From: Rhodotorula mucilaginosa
Lineage: Eukaryota; Basidiomycota; Microbotryomycetes; Sporidiobolales; Sporidiobolaceae
Direction: 5' to 3'
NCBI GenBank assembly: GCA_034406715.1
Contig: CP137866.1
Span: forward strand, 1,515,985 to 1,579,984
DNA length: 64,000 nt
A program made the translations under genes and the position numbers. Positions 42,238 to 54,827 of the stretch are shown here, piece after piece (position 1 is the first letter of the stretch; the number at the start of each line of letters is the position of its first letter). The notes beneath the pieces were generated by a model. The model was given only the letters and a program-made list of their open reading frames with translations. It was not told the origin of the DNA and did no database searches.

Positions 42238-45200
42238 ATGCTGCCTACCACCATCAGGCCGGGTGGACCCTCGCTGTCGGTCTCCAGCGCGGTTGCGACG
42301 GCGAGCCAGCCGTCGCCCCACCACCCCCGGATCAACGACAGAGCGTCCGGCACGGACGCGCTGCAGAGCCAAGAGCGGGCAGTCGCGAGCGATCCAAAGT
42401 ACCGCAAGTACGCTCAGCAGGTGGAGAAGACGCTGGCGACCTTTGAGCACGTCAACGAGTGGGCCGACTTTATCACGTTCCTCGCGAAACTCCTCAAATG
42501 CCTGCAGTCGGCGCCGCAGTACCCGTTCATTCCGCACAAGCTCACGGTGGCCAAGCGACTCTCGCAATGTCTGAATCCGGCACTCCCGACGGGCGTCCAC
42601 CAGCGCGCGCTCGACGTCTATGTCCACATTCTCACGACGATCGGTCCGGACAACCTGCGGCGGGACCTGCCCGCTTGGACGAGCGGACTTTTGCCGTTCT
42701 TTCAGTACGCCGCGACGAGCATCAAGCCGATGGTCCTGTCCATCTTCAGCCGGTTCTATCTGCCGCTGCAGGAAGCGCTCCGCCCGGCGACAAAGGCGTT
42801 CATCTTGGCACTCTTGCCCGGACTCGACGAAGAGGCCAGCGAGTGGTTCGAGCAGGCGAGTGTTCGCAGCGGAGGAGGTGGGGACTGGCGAGGGTATGCT
42901 GACTTGAACGTGTTTCTTGATGACGCAGGTCGCTACCTTGCTGGACCGCCTGTGCGACACCGTCTCGCCGACCTTTTTCCTGCCCAATATCTGGCTCGTG
43001 CTCATCACGACTCCCCACGCACGTGTGTCGGCGCTCAATTACCTCCTGCGACGCCTGCACCTCCTCGACCCTTCGGGCTCGAAAGACACGGCATTGCCCG
43101 CGACGGGAGTCGACGGCGAACGGCAACAGGCGACCGGCGCCTCGGCCGAGAGGAACGCCGGCCGCGACATTGGTCTGATGGTACGCGGCTACGCGGCGGC
43201 TCTTGAAGACGACCAAGTGCTGGTGCAACGCAGCGCCCTCGAACTTTTGATCAGCACGTTGCCCGTATCAGGTGCTGCCTTTGGAGGGTGAATTGCCTCC
43301 CTTCTAGTCCGAGTCTGCGTGGACAACGGTCACTAACTTGTGGGCACACATCTCAAAAGGCTCGCGTCAGACGACAAGGTCTTGCTAATCCGCGCGAGTC
43401 TTCCGGTCGTCCTGAGACGAGATCTGTCGCTCACCCGCCGACTACACGCCTGGCTACTGGGCGCATCCGACGCGCCTCAAGACCAGATGGAATATCTGCG
43501 CAAGTTTGCCCTCGAATCGCTCCGGACCGCCCTCGTGGAGGACATGACCGCCTTCGAACCTGCTGCCGATGCACCGTGGCGATTGCCACACAGCTCGGAG
43601 TCGGTCGCGCCTCGCCGACAGGCAACGACTCGCCGGCAACGGGCATTCAAGATCTTCATCTCGCTCCTCGACAAGTGGGAGATCGGTGCGCCGCTTACCG
43701 AAGTCGCCGTGATGGACGCCTTTGCCGCCGTCCAGGCGATCTCGGAGGGGCCGCGCCCCAGCTCCGAAGAGGTGAGAGCGGTACTCACTCTCAGAGCACT
43801 AAAATGTAGAGAGCTAATATTAATAGGCGTCACAGACCACCCTGACAGCTCAGCTCCTGTACGACGCGCTGGACCCGATGCTCCTATGGCGCCAAATCTA
43901 CCGATCCGTCCAGAACAGTTTCCGAGAAACCGCACCGGATGCGACTCCGAGCCCATCACATTGTGACGACACGGCCACGCGAGACCTCGAACTCGTCCGC
44001 TTCGTGATCAAGACGTTCAAGATCCGCGACGAGGAAGTCCAGAGACTCTACGCTCCGGTCGTTGCATTCTCGACCATCGGTCAGATCGCGGTTGGTTTCA
44101 CGCTCGAATGACCTCGCACGCTTTGCACAGACTGATCCGCTCCTGCTGCGCAGACCTCTCGGCAGCTGAACGGACATCTCGATCTCTCCGTTCTCTCATC
44201 CGCTGCATCGCTCGTCCAGGATCTGCTCGACACGACTGACTTCGAGAGCGTCTTCAACGCGAGCCACGCGGCTGATGGCGACGCGGTCCCGCCTTCGCCG
44301 ACGGACGCCGTTCGACTCGCAGGCGAGCTGTTTGGCAGGGATGACAACTCGGCCCCGTGGGACGGGAGCTTCGATGGCCAAGTCTTGATGCTGGAGGCGA
44401 CTCTCGCGTCTCTAGACATCGTCCAGTTCTGTTGCCTCCACCGCGCTCCCGCCGCGGAGAGAGCAGCCACCGATGATGGCGCCACGGGTGCAGCGACCGA
44501 TGCCCTCGACGCCTTGTGCCTCACGGCTGCCGACATCTTCACCCGCCTCTCCGGACTACTGTCGTCCAGGCTTGACCCAGGAATGCGGGCTACGCTTCTT
44601 CTGCGAACGCATTGGTCGCCTGGCGTATGGTTCGACTCTGTCCTGCAGACTCTCCAGAGCATCCCCGCGCGACTCGAGAATTTTGCCCTCCACGAGGCTC
44701 TCGTCGGCACAGCTCTCGAGGCAAGTAGAGCTGGATGGCTTAGTGTGCTACCGCACAAGAGCAAACTCGTTGCCGCGGCGGCAAAGATGGTGCGTCAATG
44801 TTCGATCGAGGCGGTGTTTTCGGCGGATGCAGCTGATCGCGTGCGAGTCGGCACAGCTGCTCGACTACCTCGGTCCTTCCACTGCTCCGTGTTATATCAG
44901 CGCGACCGACATGATCTGGCGGCTGGACGAGCTTTCTCCGTCCCGACTGATCGAATCGCTTGTCGCCGAACGCTTGAGTTCTGGACAGGCGGAAACGAGG
45001 AGCGAGGGTTTCGCAGCGTTCGGGAACCTCTGGCGGTGTACTTGTGCGTCGTTCGCTGTGTTTGTCTTTGTTGAGTGGAGAGCTGAGGTTCATCTCCTGC
45101 AGCCGATCAGCAGCTGCCGGGACAGCTGATGACCACTCCGATGTTTGGCGTTCTCGACGGCTTGAAGGCGGAAGATCTCACCACCCGCAGGCTTGCCGAA

Positions 45201-48200
45201 GCCTGGATGCGCTGCAGCCTCAAATCTTACCTACGGTAAATGTCGACTTCCGGGTGAACTCGGCCTTGCGCACGGGCTGACTGGACCATTGCAACTCTAG
45301 CGTCCTCGACCCTTTACTTTTCGTCCTCGCCGATCCCCGCCATCTCGTACGCATGCGAGTCGAGAAGCTTGGCGACATCCGCATGCCTGTGTTCTCTTAC
45401 GGCCAAGCGATCGATTCCGATCAGCTTCACCACGCGCTCGATAGCCTGCTCTCACTCGCAAGGTTTGGCGGCCAAGGATTCATTCGGGTCGCCAAAGCCT
45501 CCTTTCTCAAGCACTCATTCGATCCTGCTCTGCGGCAACGAGTATTACAAGGTATGTTGCACACATTTCAAAGGCTGGGCACCCAATCCTCACGCGTGCC
45601 GAAAAAAAAAACACAGCCGATCTCGAAACGAGCACCTACCTCGACGGGATGGTCGATCTTCTCTTGAGGTGCGTATCGGCGTTTCGCTCGGAACCGATAC
45701 GAGATGGAAGACCTGAGCCGCGGTTGCCGTCTTCAGGTTCCTCTGCGCCACTACGACTCCAGGATCAGCACGACATCACAACAGCTCGGAAGAACGCCTC
45801 CACGGGCTCGCCGCCGAGATCTTGCAGGTGCTCCTCTCGCGCGGCGAGGCGGACTTGGCCGATCTCGACTCCATCGAGGCAGCTTTGATGTGTCGATTGT
45901 ACACTTCGGTCTATCACGGGCACGTCGATCTTCAAAACAAGATGCTGCATGTCCTGCATACCGCCGTCCACGCGTCCCGACAGCCATTCGCCTCGCCACG
46001 CCATCGAACCCAGTCAGAAGACGTCGGCACTCCCGCAGGAGAAGTCACGAGCGGGCCGCAGCTTTTCTTGCCACCCGACCTCGCCTTCGAAGCGTTCTTC
46101 GTGCGCCTCGTCGAGTCCGCGCTCGAGCAAGAGGACGTCGCGGTCGTCCACCACTGGCTCGACTTCCTCCTCATGACTGTGCCTCGCTCTCGCTACGAAG
46201 CACCTGGAGTCCTCGGCCCGGTCCTCGATGGCCTGATCATGCACCTCCGGACTTGCGTCAGCGACGTGAGACACATGTTCGATCCGGTCCGGTCCTCGCA
46301 CACTAGCAGCGTCGTCACCGATGCCGAGTTTGCCGCTTTGGTCAACGCCCTCGAACGGCTTCTCCTTCTCTCGCTGGCGCGGACCTCGAGCGCGTCGTCG
46401 GACGCGGTTCCGAACGGCGCAGAGGCCAAGCACACGGCCGAGGGCGCCGGCGCGTCAGGACCGTCCGCCCTGTTCGGTTACGTGACGGGTGTACTCGGCC
46501 ACGCCGACAGCGAGGTGGCGGAGCCATCCAGCCGCTCCAAGGTGAGCACTCCCGCACGTGTCGGCATGGGGGCGGGCTGACGTTTCGTCCGGACAGCACG
46601 ATACGCAGCATCTCACCGAGGCGGTCGCAGCGATCCTCTCGGCATGGACGACGAGTCTGCAGCTGGAGCGCGCCCCGAAGAACCCTTTCTCCGAAACCCG
46701 GGATCATGTCGCCGTTCGCGTCCGCTTGCGGTCCAAGCGAGCCCTGGAACGCTTCCTGAAGTCGCACAACGTCGCAACCATCAACGCAATCGTCTGCTAT
46801 TGGTCCGCGCGAGAAGTTGTACGTTCCGCTTCCTCTTGCCGTCTTCTAGCCTCGCACGCGGAGACTGATTTCCGGTTCTGAGTATGGCAAAACAGGACGA
46901 ATCGACGGATTTCGCTCCGACCGATGACGATCTGGCCGGAATCATACAGACAATTCTTCCGCAGCCGACTGTGCTCGTCACTTGCATCTACGAAGGCATC
47001 GATGCGAAGCCGAGCCCGGCGAAAACTAGCCGATCTTCCAGAACGTGAGTTTTCGTGCCGAGGAGTGTTCGTTACACACGTCTCCAGCTGACATTCAAGC
47101 ACATAGGGTGACGGATCAGTGCTCTCTGAGATTCCTTGAGTTCTACATCCGACAGATCGAGCCGGCGACCGCCGTTCAGCTTTGGAGCAGGAGCTTGACT
47201 TTCGTGCGCGACATCCTCACCAATCAGGCCACCTCTCGCGCTCTCATGTTTCCGGCGACTCGGTAAGTCGACGCGAGCGCTAAGCGTAAACTGTGACTGA
47301 CATGTCTACCTGCCGCAGGGTTTTTGCCGCCCTGTGCATCCAGATTTCGCGCACGCGAGCCTTGGAGGACCGTCGCATGCGCCGAGACATGCACGAGACT
47401 CTCTCTCGCCTCGTCGAAAACACTGTACAGACCGCTGGTCGAGCACCGGACAGTTCGGGTTGGTTGCGCAAAGGCGTGCGAGACGGAGTGCTCGGCGGTC
47501 CGTCTGAAGCCTCCACCTTTTCCCGCGAACGAGTCCTCACGGCGCGCTCCGTCTCCACAGACGACGATTCTGCGCAAGATGATGCTCGCAAAGAAGATGA
47601 GAAATCCTCTGTCGGGGAGATGGAAAAGCCGGCCGCGGACCGCAGCAAGGCCGCCGACGCCAACCAGGTAAAGCATTTCTCGGCGTTTTGGTCGCGATGG
47701 CGAACTGATGGAGTACCTGCCCCTAGATTGCCGACTTTCTCAGCGAGCACATTCTTCCAAACTTTGACACGCTGCAGATCGAGCCCGAACGTGCTTCCGC
47801 CATCTGCGCAAACATCGTCTACTACCTCATCGCGCCCTCCATGAAAGGTCGGGGACGGTCAGTCCCGAGCACATCGAGCCGTCTCGTCCTCTTTGACACG
47901 GCACTGATATGCGCTCGAATACTACTCTGCAGGCACTTTGAGGTCCCGGCGCCTAGCATCCGGATCCTCCAGCAAATGAGCCAACACTCGGCGGTTCTCA
48001 AGGCCTGGAAGGGCGTCGTCACGGATGCTCTCGCCGACCACCGATTTTTCCAGGCATCGCCGTCTGCTGAGTCGTCTTGGCGCCCTCTGGTCCATGCTCT
48101 CACTCTCGCAGACCGTGAGCGCATGCCCGAGCTCGTGGGTACGGCTGGATGTTTCCGGTTCATCTTCAGGTCTTTTGTCTCCTAACGCCATCCTCACGCT

Positions 48201-49165
48201 TAGCCAAGGTCTCGACATCGTCATCGGCCAACATCTTTACCAATCGCGAGCTCGAAGTGCTCTCGCGCGCCTTGGCCTTGCGCCGCCTCACCTACACCCT
48301 CTTCTGCTCTCCCAAGGACACGTCCCTCGCGCAGTTGCCCGCCGTCCAGGAGAAACTCGTCGACTTGCTCCGTTCTCCGGTCGGCGATCTGGTCCACGCC
48401 GAGGTGGGTCCTCAGCCCGGGTGAACGCAGCCCCGCTGTCAACGGAGGCTCATTATTAACTCTCACCGCGCAGGTCTACTTGTGTCTTCGAGTGCTCTTC
48501 TGTCGGATCGACAACCAACATCTCGCTGGCCTCTGGCCTGTCCTTCTGACCGAACTGGTACGTGCAGTCTTGTGAATCGACGGGCGGAGAAGATTCCATC
48601 GCTGACGCTGCTCTGTTTTTGACACAGTTGCGCTTGTTCGATTCGCTCTTCGACCATACCATTGCCGAAGACTCGGACTTGCTGCAGCTCGTCTGCGCGG
48701 CGTGCAAGTTCATCGATCTCACCTTGGTTCTGCAGACTGAAGATTTCCAGATGTGCGCCTTCTTTTTTCAGCATTCCCCCGCACCGAGACTGATCACACC
48801 GTTTCTCCCTCAGCCACGAGTGGATCTTTGTCACCGACACGGTCGACGCCGCATCGTCCTCGGGCGTCTGGTCGTCACAAGCCATCATCGACCGTCTCGG
48901 CGATCTGGCGGCCAGGGACGGGGAGGAGGAAAACATCGCGTTGACGGCGCCGCCCGCAGACTCGTACCGGTGGCAAGGACGGAGACCTTTGCTCTCGGCC
49001 CGCCGCATCACGTCGATGGTCGCCCTGCAACCGTTCCTCCGGAACATCAGCGTCGCAGCGTACCAATCGCTGTATCACGCCGGGACCCGCATCGACTGGG
49101 AAGCGGTCGAGCGCAGCCTCGTCGGCGATCTGTTTGACGGCCCCGAGACGAGTCCCCACCCATAG
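42238..49165 (+). CDS. DOP1: Dopey family protein DOP1 (Golgi/endosome membrane traffic)
   Basis: Large conserved protein that works with flippase Neo1 and Mon2 in endosome-Golgi transport. The N-terminal Dopey domain is unmistakable: DPKYRKYAQQVEKTLATFE, EWADFITFLAKLLKCLQ, PFIPHKLTVAKRLSQCLNP, GVHQRALDVYVHI, GLLPFFQYAA. Exon 1 is 42238-42855, then 42929-43287, 43360-43771, 43827-44090, 44154-44789 and 44833 onward. More than ten further short exons lead to the last one, which ends WEAVERSLVGDLFDG at 49165. The total is roughly 1,850 aa by estimate. The first intron (42856-42928) starts CAG|GCGAGT, a GC-AG intron forced by the reading frame. Intron 44790-44832 is only 43 nt. A repeat-like C-terminal part carries the typical Leu-rich helices. 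Downstream exon borders after 45 kb were not all fixed. Confidence 0.93.
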
Positions 49166-49727
49166 CAATGCACTTTTCAATGCCCGAGCCTTCCCTCGAG
49201 AAGCACGTGCATCTTGGCTTTGGAGATCCAAGCATGTGAAAGCTGGCGGGAAAATTTGCTCGAGTGGAGGTCGCGGCATGATGATTCAGCCTCTGTCCCC
49301 GGCAAGGAGGTATACGCTGGGTCTCTGTTGATGGGGTCGTTTGCGCTCATGACGACTGTCTCTAGGGGAGGACCAGCTTGACGTGTCGGCACTGGAGGAG
49401 CGGCGCGCGGTAAATTCCTCGGTCGGAGCGCGGACGGCGGGCGCGGCGACGGAGCTCGACACGCCGCGCTTACGTTTTCCTCGTCGATCCTAAACCTGGC
49501 ACATTGATTCTGCTCGGCGCAGTCGACTCGGTCAATCCTCTCCTTCCCTGGATCTAGCTTCTACACGCTGCTGCGTACCGCGCCATCATTACGAGCGGCA
49601 GACTTGGCGCGCCGAGGGCTTGTACGCAGTCAAGAGCCTGCGACGTAGAGCCCTCTGTCGATTAATCCTTCCCGCGACTTCTTGCGACACTTTCTCCACT
49701 CCTCATTCGCGCCATAAGCCCGCTCCG
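49166..49727. other. Intergenic region DOP1 / Zn2Cys6 gene 1
   Basis: 562 bp holding the DOP1 3' end and the upstream promoter of the regulator gene. No gene is recognised. Confidence 0.45.
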
Positions 49728-50841
49728 ATGTCGACCGCGAAAGCTATACTCGCCAAAGGCGCAGCTTGCGCATCTTGCAAGGTGAGTCGTCTCGCAGGTT
49801 GCGACCCTCCTCCCCGAACGATGAAAAACCACCTCGCGACTTGTTCGTTTCCCGGAGCGCTGACTGTTGCTTTCGATCGCAGGCCCGCAAGGTCAAATGC
49901 TCTGCGACTAGGCCATCTTGCGACGCCTGCAGGCGCTCGGCGCGTTTCAGGGGGGACGATCCGGCCGCCGTCGTATGTTCCTACTTCGAGGGAAGGCGGT
50001 GCAGCGCGAATGGAGCCATCGGACGATCCGGACAGCGCGTCCGCCGTGCGAAACACGCGGCTACCGAAGACAGCGACGCGTCAAGTACAGCTTCCACCGA
50101 GTCCGGCGGGTCCGTAACACCTCCGAGCACTGCCGAGCCGGCGACCAGTAGGCCAATTCCCCTCGTTTGCTTTCCCCTGCCGCCGAAGATTTCCCTGACT
50201 CGTCCGCCTCGTTGTATCCAGGTCGACACGCCTCTCGTGCGTCATCCCCGACGGAGGAACGGCTGCAGCGTCGCCGCCGCCCGCCGCAAACTGCGCGGAC
50301 CCGTCTGCCGCCTCTTACCTTCGAAGCGTACGACTTTGGCCAGCATCGCTCCGAACCCGAACCCTCTGCACTGCCATTTTCCGAACACGACGGATGGGCG
50401 TCTTGGAGTCCGTTCGAGCTTGCACCTCCGTCGGAGTCATCGCCGTCGGCGTCAGCAGTCGACTTTGCCGTCCTCTCTTCCGCGTCGCTGCCGATGCGCA
50501 CTTTGTCACCAGAACCCGTTGAACCTCGGGTGCCGAGGTCCGACGCGAAACTCGCCGATGCGACGCTCGCCTACCCCTCAACGGCAGACTTTGCCGCTCG
50601 CCTCGACGAAATCGCCCCGTTCGAGAATATCGACGGCTTGGTCGCTTCCGTCCTTTTCCCGCCTGCGGTCGCACTCCCTGTCCTGGATCACGAGCCTCTA
50701 TACTCTTGGGGCGCGAACGGGCCATCGCCTGCACCACCTCTCGAGTCTGATGTCGCGTTCGGCGATGCCTTCCTGCCGACGGCTCACGACTATGCGCAGA
50801 CTTTGTCTTTACCCTTATTCTCATCCTCTCAGATTGTGTAG
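49728..50841 (+). CDS. Small Zn2Cys6 zinc-cluster protein (putative transcription factor)
   Basis: Exons 49728-49781, 49883-50147 and 50222-50841 give 312 aa. The zinc cluster straddles intron 1: CASCK | ARKVKCSATRPSCDAC...CSYFEGR, with the first two Cys in exon 1. The spacing before the sixth Cys is long (15 residues). The rest is Ser/Pro/Glu-rich with acidic and aromatic patches (DFAARLDEIAPFENIDG), as in activation regions, and has no Fungal_trans middle domain. The frame after the cluster requires the 74 nt intron 50148-50221 (donor GTAGGC). It is convergent with a second zinc-cluster gene 377 bp away. Targets unknown. Confidence 0.78.
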
Positions 50842-51218
50842 TGCCGCCACACTCTGTATATAGCGTGTCTATAGTTAAACTTGTTCAAGATGTCGTACCG
50901 AACTCGAAAGCTCCTCGCCTTGTGGAGTCGTTGCGGACTACTTTTTTTTGGGTTAGGATTCGAGTCCGGCCGCCTGCGAAGCGATAGCCATACTTGTTTC
51001 GAAGATAACCGGATCAGGCATTGCATAGCGGCCTTGCGAAGAAACAGGGAATGTGCGAGTCTGACTTGATCCGTTCCGAGGGATCTCCGAGATTGTGCGA
51101 GAGGGGTTTCCGCACGTCTATGGTGATGATTACAACAAAAATATGTACGCGTGATGGGCAGGGATACTGTGGAAACGCGGGTAGGCGTATTCGGAAGCAG
51201 AAGCGGAGGAGGTGGCGC
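50842..51218. other. Convergent intergenic region of two Zn2Cys6 genes
   Basis: 377 bp between two stop codons, moderately AT-rich, holding both 3' ends. A T-run near 50942-50949. No gene. Confidence 0.45.
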
Positions 51219-52903
51219 CTATCCCCGCGGCTGGAAATACTGCGTCTGAGTTCCTTGCGAGAACCAATGCGGCGTGCTCGAAGAAAACGTCAACCCGGGG
51301 CTGTACAGATGGATAGATCCGGTCCAACCCGTCAAGTCGAAAGCCCCGGACGAAGCTGCGCTGGTGTGCGAGTTCGCCTCGTGGACGTAAACGGACCGAG
51401 TCTGGCTCGACGACGACGGAAAAGGGTGAGAGATCGGCTGCGGGCCAAAGTTTGCAGGCACCGACTGTCGAGGATCGAGCGGAAGGTGCAAGCTCGACTG
51501 GAATCCTCCCATCGGAATCAGAAGTCCTGGCGAAGGAGCTCCCGACATGTACGACGCGAAAGCGCCGAGCTCAGTCGGAGCGTCGAGCCGAGTCGGAGCG
51601 TCGTAGACGGTGCCCGACGGGTACTGGAGTTCCGGTTGCGGCAACGGCAGCCCGCCTGCCACATGCTGGATGAACGAGTCGTTCGAATCCGCCGAACGCG
51701 GAACAAGGCCGGGATTGAGCTCGTTCCGGTGTGGAGGCTGACCCCCGGTCCAGCTCGAAGCGGAATGGTCGAGTGACGTGACGCGGACGGGCGAAGCCGC
51801 GCGAGAACTCGACCGCGACCCGGCTGGAGAGATCGTCGACCCTGGGGGTGGAGGCAAAGAGATGCTCATCGGAGCCATCTTGGCGCCGGTGCGACGAGCG
51901 AGGAGAGATTTCGAGCAACTGTCGGTGCTGAGCAGCGACGGTCGCGGTGACGGTGCTTCATGTTGTTGTGGAGAGGCGTGCCGTGAAGGGCCGGCGAGAG
52001 GTAGTGCGGCCGGGGCATGCAGGCGGTCGAAATTTGGGGTTTGGGTCGCCGGCTGGTCCGGCCACGGCGCGGACGGCGAGGCGTTTCGACTATTCGGCGT
52101 GTAGTGAGGCGGCACGAGACCCGGCACGGGTGCATACATCGGCAGAGGGGGCGGGAGTTCGAACGCGAGCGGTGCCGGCGCAGGTTGATACCTCGCCTCG
52201 CGGGGCAAAGAGAACGATTTCTCGTTGATGCGCGCCGGTCCCTCAAGCGACATCGAGTGCATAGGCGCGGACGGGGAGATGGGAGTGATCGGAGACGTCA
52301 ACGGCGAGTCGAGCGAGGTGGTGGACGAGGACGCGAGCGAGACGTCGGTTCCGCTCGACGAGGCGGAGGCGAGCGACGTGAGTGACCGGCTCGAACTGCT
52401 CGTCGACGATCGGGACATCAACTTTCGTCGAGGAGCTGGGGGAAGAATGATGTCAGGAGCACTGGAGCATGTTGTAAAGAGGCGAGAAGCGCGACGACAA
52501 ACCTGGTCCTGCATTCGGGTAGATCTCTCCGAGGAGGTTCGGACCGCCTTCCTCGCTGCACAGTCCCTCGCTCCCGAACGCGCATCGACAGTGGGCGAGG
52601 TCGTGACCCTTGAATCGAGCTGTGCGAGAGTCAAGCGTCAGCAGACAAGCGAGAGGTCGTAGACGTGCGGGGGACTGACTGACCTGTGCGAAGGCAAGCC
52701 GCGCAGGCGTGCACTCCCGTCGCAGGGTCTGGCTGGCCGGAGCAGCGAACCTTGCGAGCAAAGCATCTATGACAGGCACTGTGAAGGGCGGCAAGGGGGG
52801 TCAGCAGTCTGTTTGTGCGTCGACGCCGTCGAGAGGAAAGGACGAACCTTCCGCGAGCGAGCGGCGGCCTCGCGCCGTCTTCGTGTGCTCGGCGTATTGG
52901 CAT
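51219..52903 (-). CDS. Zn2Cys6 zinc-cluster protein with long low-complexity tail (putative transcription factor)
   Basis: Four exons (52848-52903, 52684-52778, 52503-52619, 51219-52435) give 494 aa. The cluster begins at about residue 20: CHRCFARKVRC, then a 12-residue loop (SGQPDPATGVHA), CAACLR, and a distant sixth Cys in HCRC after the second intron. The remaining ~400 residues are Ser/Pro-rich with long serine runs (SRSSTSSSSRSL) and no recognisable domain. The start at 52903 gives a short basic leader before the cluster. The 56 nt first exon was chosen because its GTTCGT donor joins in frame to SACHRC. Targets unknown. Confidence 0.74.
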
Positions 52904-54827
52904 AGCTCTCAAAGGCGTGGTGACTAGCTCTTGAAGTTGGTAGACTGCCGTACAAAGGGCCTCTTGTACAATGCCGCGTGTGGGTCGTTTTGCTGACGGA
53001 TGCGAAATCGGTCGTCAAGGATCGACACAGCTCGCCGCGTGCACGGTTCGGCGTGGCGGACGGGGTCAAGGAGGGTGGCAGAGTCCTCTATGTAGCGCTG
53101 CGGCGAGGCGGAGAGAAGTCGACACCCGAGCTGTGCATGTCCTCGTGCGAGGAGTCGGAGCAGAGAGGCGGAGGGACTCGAGGATCGCCGCCCGGAGTTG
53201 CATGCCGGATGCGACTGAGAGCGGCTCGTTATTTTGAGCGGCCACGCGAGCGCGAGTGCGACCGCTTCCGCGCGTCCGGGGAAACGGGCGATCTTCTCCA
53301 GGCCAGGCAGGGCAGGTGCCGTCATCCTCTTGTCGAAACTTGCGAGCTCGGATTCAGAGTGGCTCTTCATCGAGATCGCAGCCTGCATGCATGCCAGCGT
53401 GGTCTCGAGCTCGGAGCGAGATCGACAAGTCCCTTTGAATGGGACAGTAGCTTAAGTAGGGTAATTGCAGGCGCAGCAGGAGCAAGCTATCAGAGCAGAT
53501 TGACGGATGATCTGAGCTGATGAACCACTAGCGATCTGCAGCAGATCTTCCGAGCTTGTTCTCGATAATCAGTGATCCGATCACCTGCAACTGCCAGCTC
53601 TGCTTGTATACTGCGTGCACACACTGCATTTCTTCCTCTACATAGCCGGTAACTTACTACTGTACACGTGAAGGGACCCCGTGCCGACCTCACGCACGTG
53701 TCGGCGCATGCGCTCAGGTACGCGCACGCGACCGGCCGGATTCAAGCGGATTTGCGCGGATCTAGCCGGGATATCAGCGTCGGCACGCGCCAAGCCATAG
53801 GGCAGCTCGGTCGTGTCTGACACTGCTCGCCAGCCGGTGCAGCATGACGTGGTGACCGTACATGGTCAGCTGACCATGTGCAGGAGCTAAGCAGTGCTTG
53901 CAGCTTGCCGACTTAGGCCGACCTAGGCCTCGCGGAGCGAGCACCGCGTCTCGGAACCCTTTCGGCGGATGATCTTTCCAGACCTCCGAGGCCAGCTCTG
54001 CGTGTGCATCGGCAGAGACACACCGCGAACCAGAGCGACCCATGTGGCGAACGGAGGTGTGCACCAGGCCTGCTGGCTGTTCCAAGCTCTCGTCTCTCAT
54101 CAAAGTTGCGGAGGTGTCGCAGCTTCCGACTCTCACGAGATCCCGCTTGCTGATGCTCGCTCTCTGAAGACTCCTGTGGCATGTGCCGACGCTCGACTGA
54201 CGCTCCAGAGTGCCCGTTTTCGCTTCGGACGAACCGCAATCGACGGATTTTTCAAGCGCAGCTGGAACCTGATCAAATCACTTCTTCGCCCCGCCTTCAC
54301 GCGGCTCCTCAGTGTCGGAGAAGGCATCGACAACCGTAGTGCTAGACGACGCTGCTGACCGGCGGCGAGAATCCTCGAGCGGTCACGAGAAGCGAATTGC
54401 CGGACGCTTCTTCTGAGCTAACCTTCCGGCCGAAGGGCGGCTCGGTAAACGCGCCTTCGCGTATGCAGACGCTGTATTGTGTCTTTGCTTTGCAGAGATC
54501 AGGGTCATGACGCTCCGGAGGACAGCGCGTACCTCTGCTCGCCCACAATCGCGACGCTTTGCTTGAGCTCAAGACTTGTGTGTCCGACGCGCGAGTCGCG
54601 CCAACTCGTCGGACCCTCCATGACAGGCTCATGCACGCGGGTCTGACGGAGCTACGCAACTTTCGGCCAATCCTTGCACACGCGTTCCCTCTCTTGGCTG
54701 GATCGCTTTCGGCTTTCGGCTTTCGGCTTTCGGAAAGGTATGGCACGACGAAGCGTTCCTCTTTGTGAAAGCATCTAACTCCTAGCTCATACACGAGTGC
54801 TAGAGAATGCTGTCGTTACAGTCATAG
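52904..54827. other. 1.9 kb without a convincing gene
   Basis: Upstream of the minus-strand zinc-cluster gene and downstream of UVE1. The longest open frame (52924-53388, minus, 154 codons) has no recognisable domain and lies where a 5' UTR/promoter is expected. CACGTG-type hexamers occur near 53665 and 53695. A short CTTTCGG-type repeat lies near 54705-54735. I would not annotate a gene here. Confidence 0.45.

Noticed and set aside
44721-44759. Possible fourth GC-AG intron (GAG|GCAAGT) in DOP1
   Set aside because: It would be only 39 nt, has no stop, and the frame is open either way; no conservation argument decides it.
52924-53388. 154-codon minus-strand ORF upstream of the zinc-cluster gene
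   Set aside because: No domain, no supporting intron structure, and it occupies an expected promoter/5' UTR.
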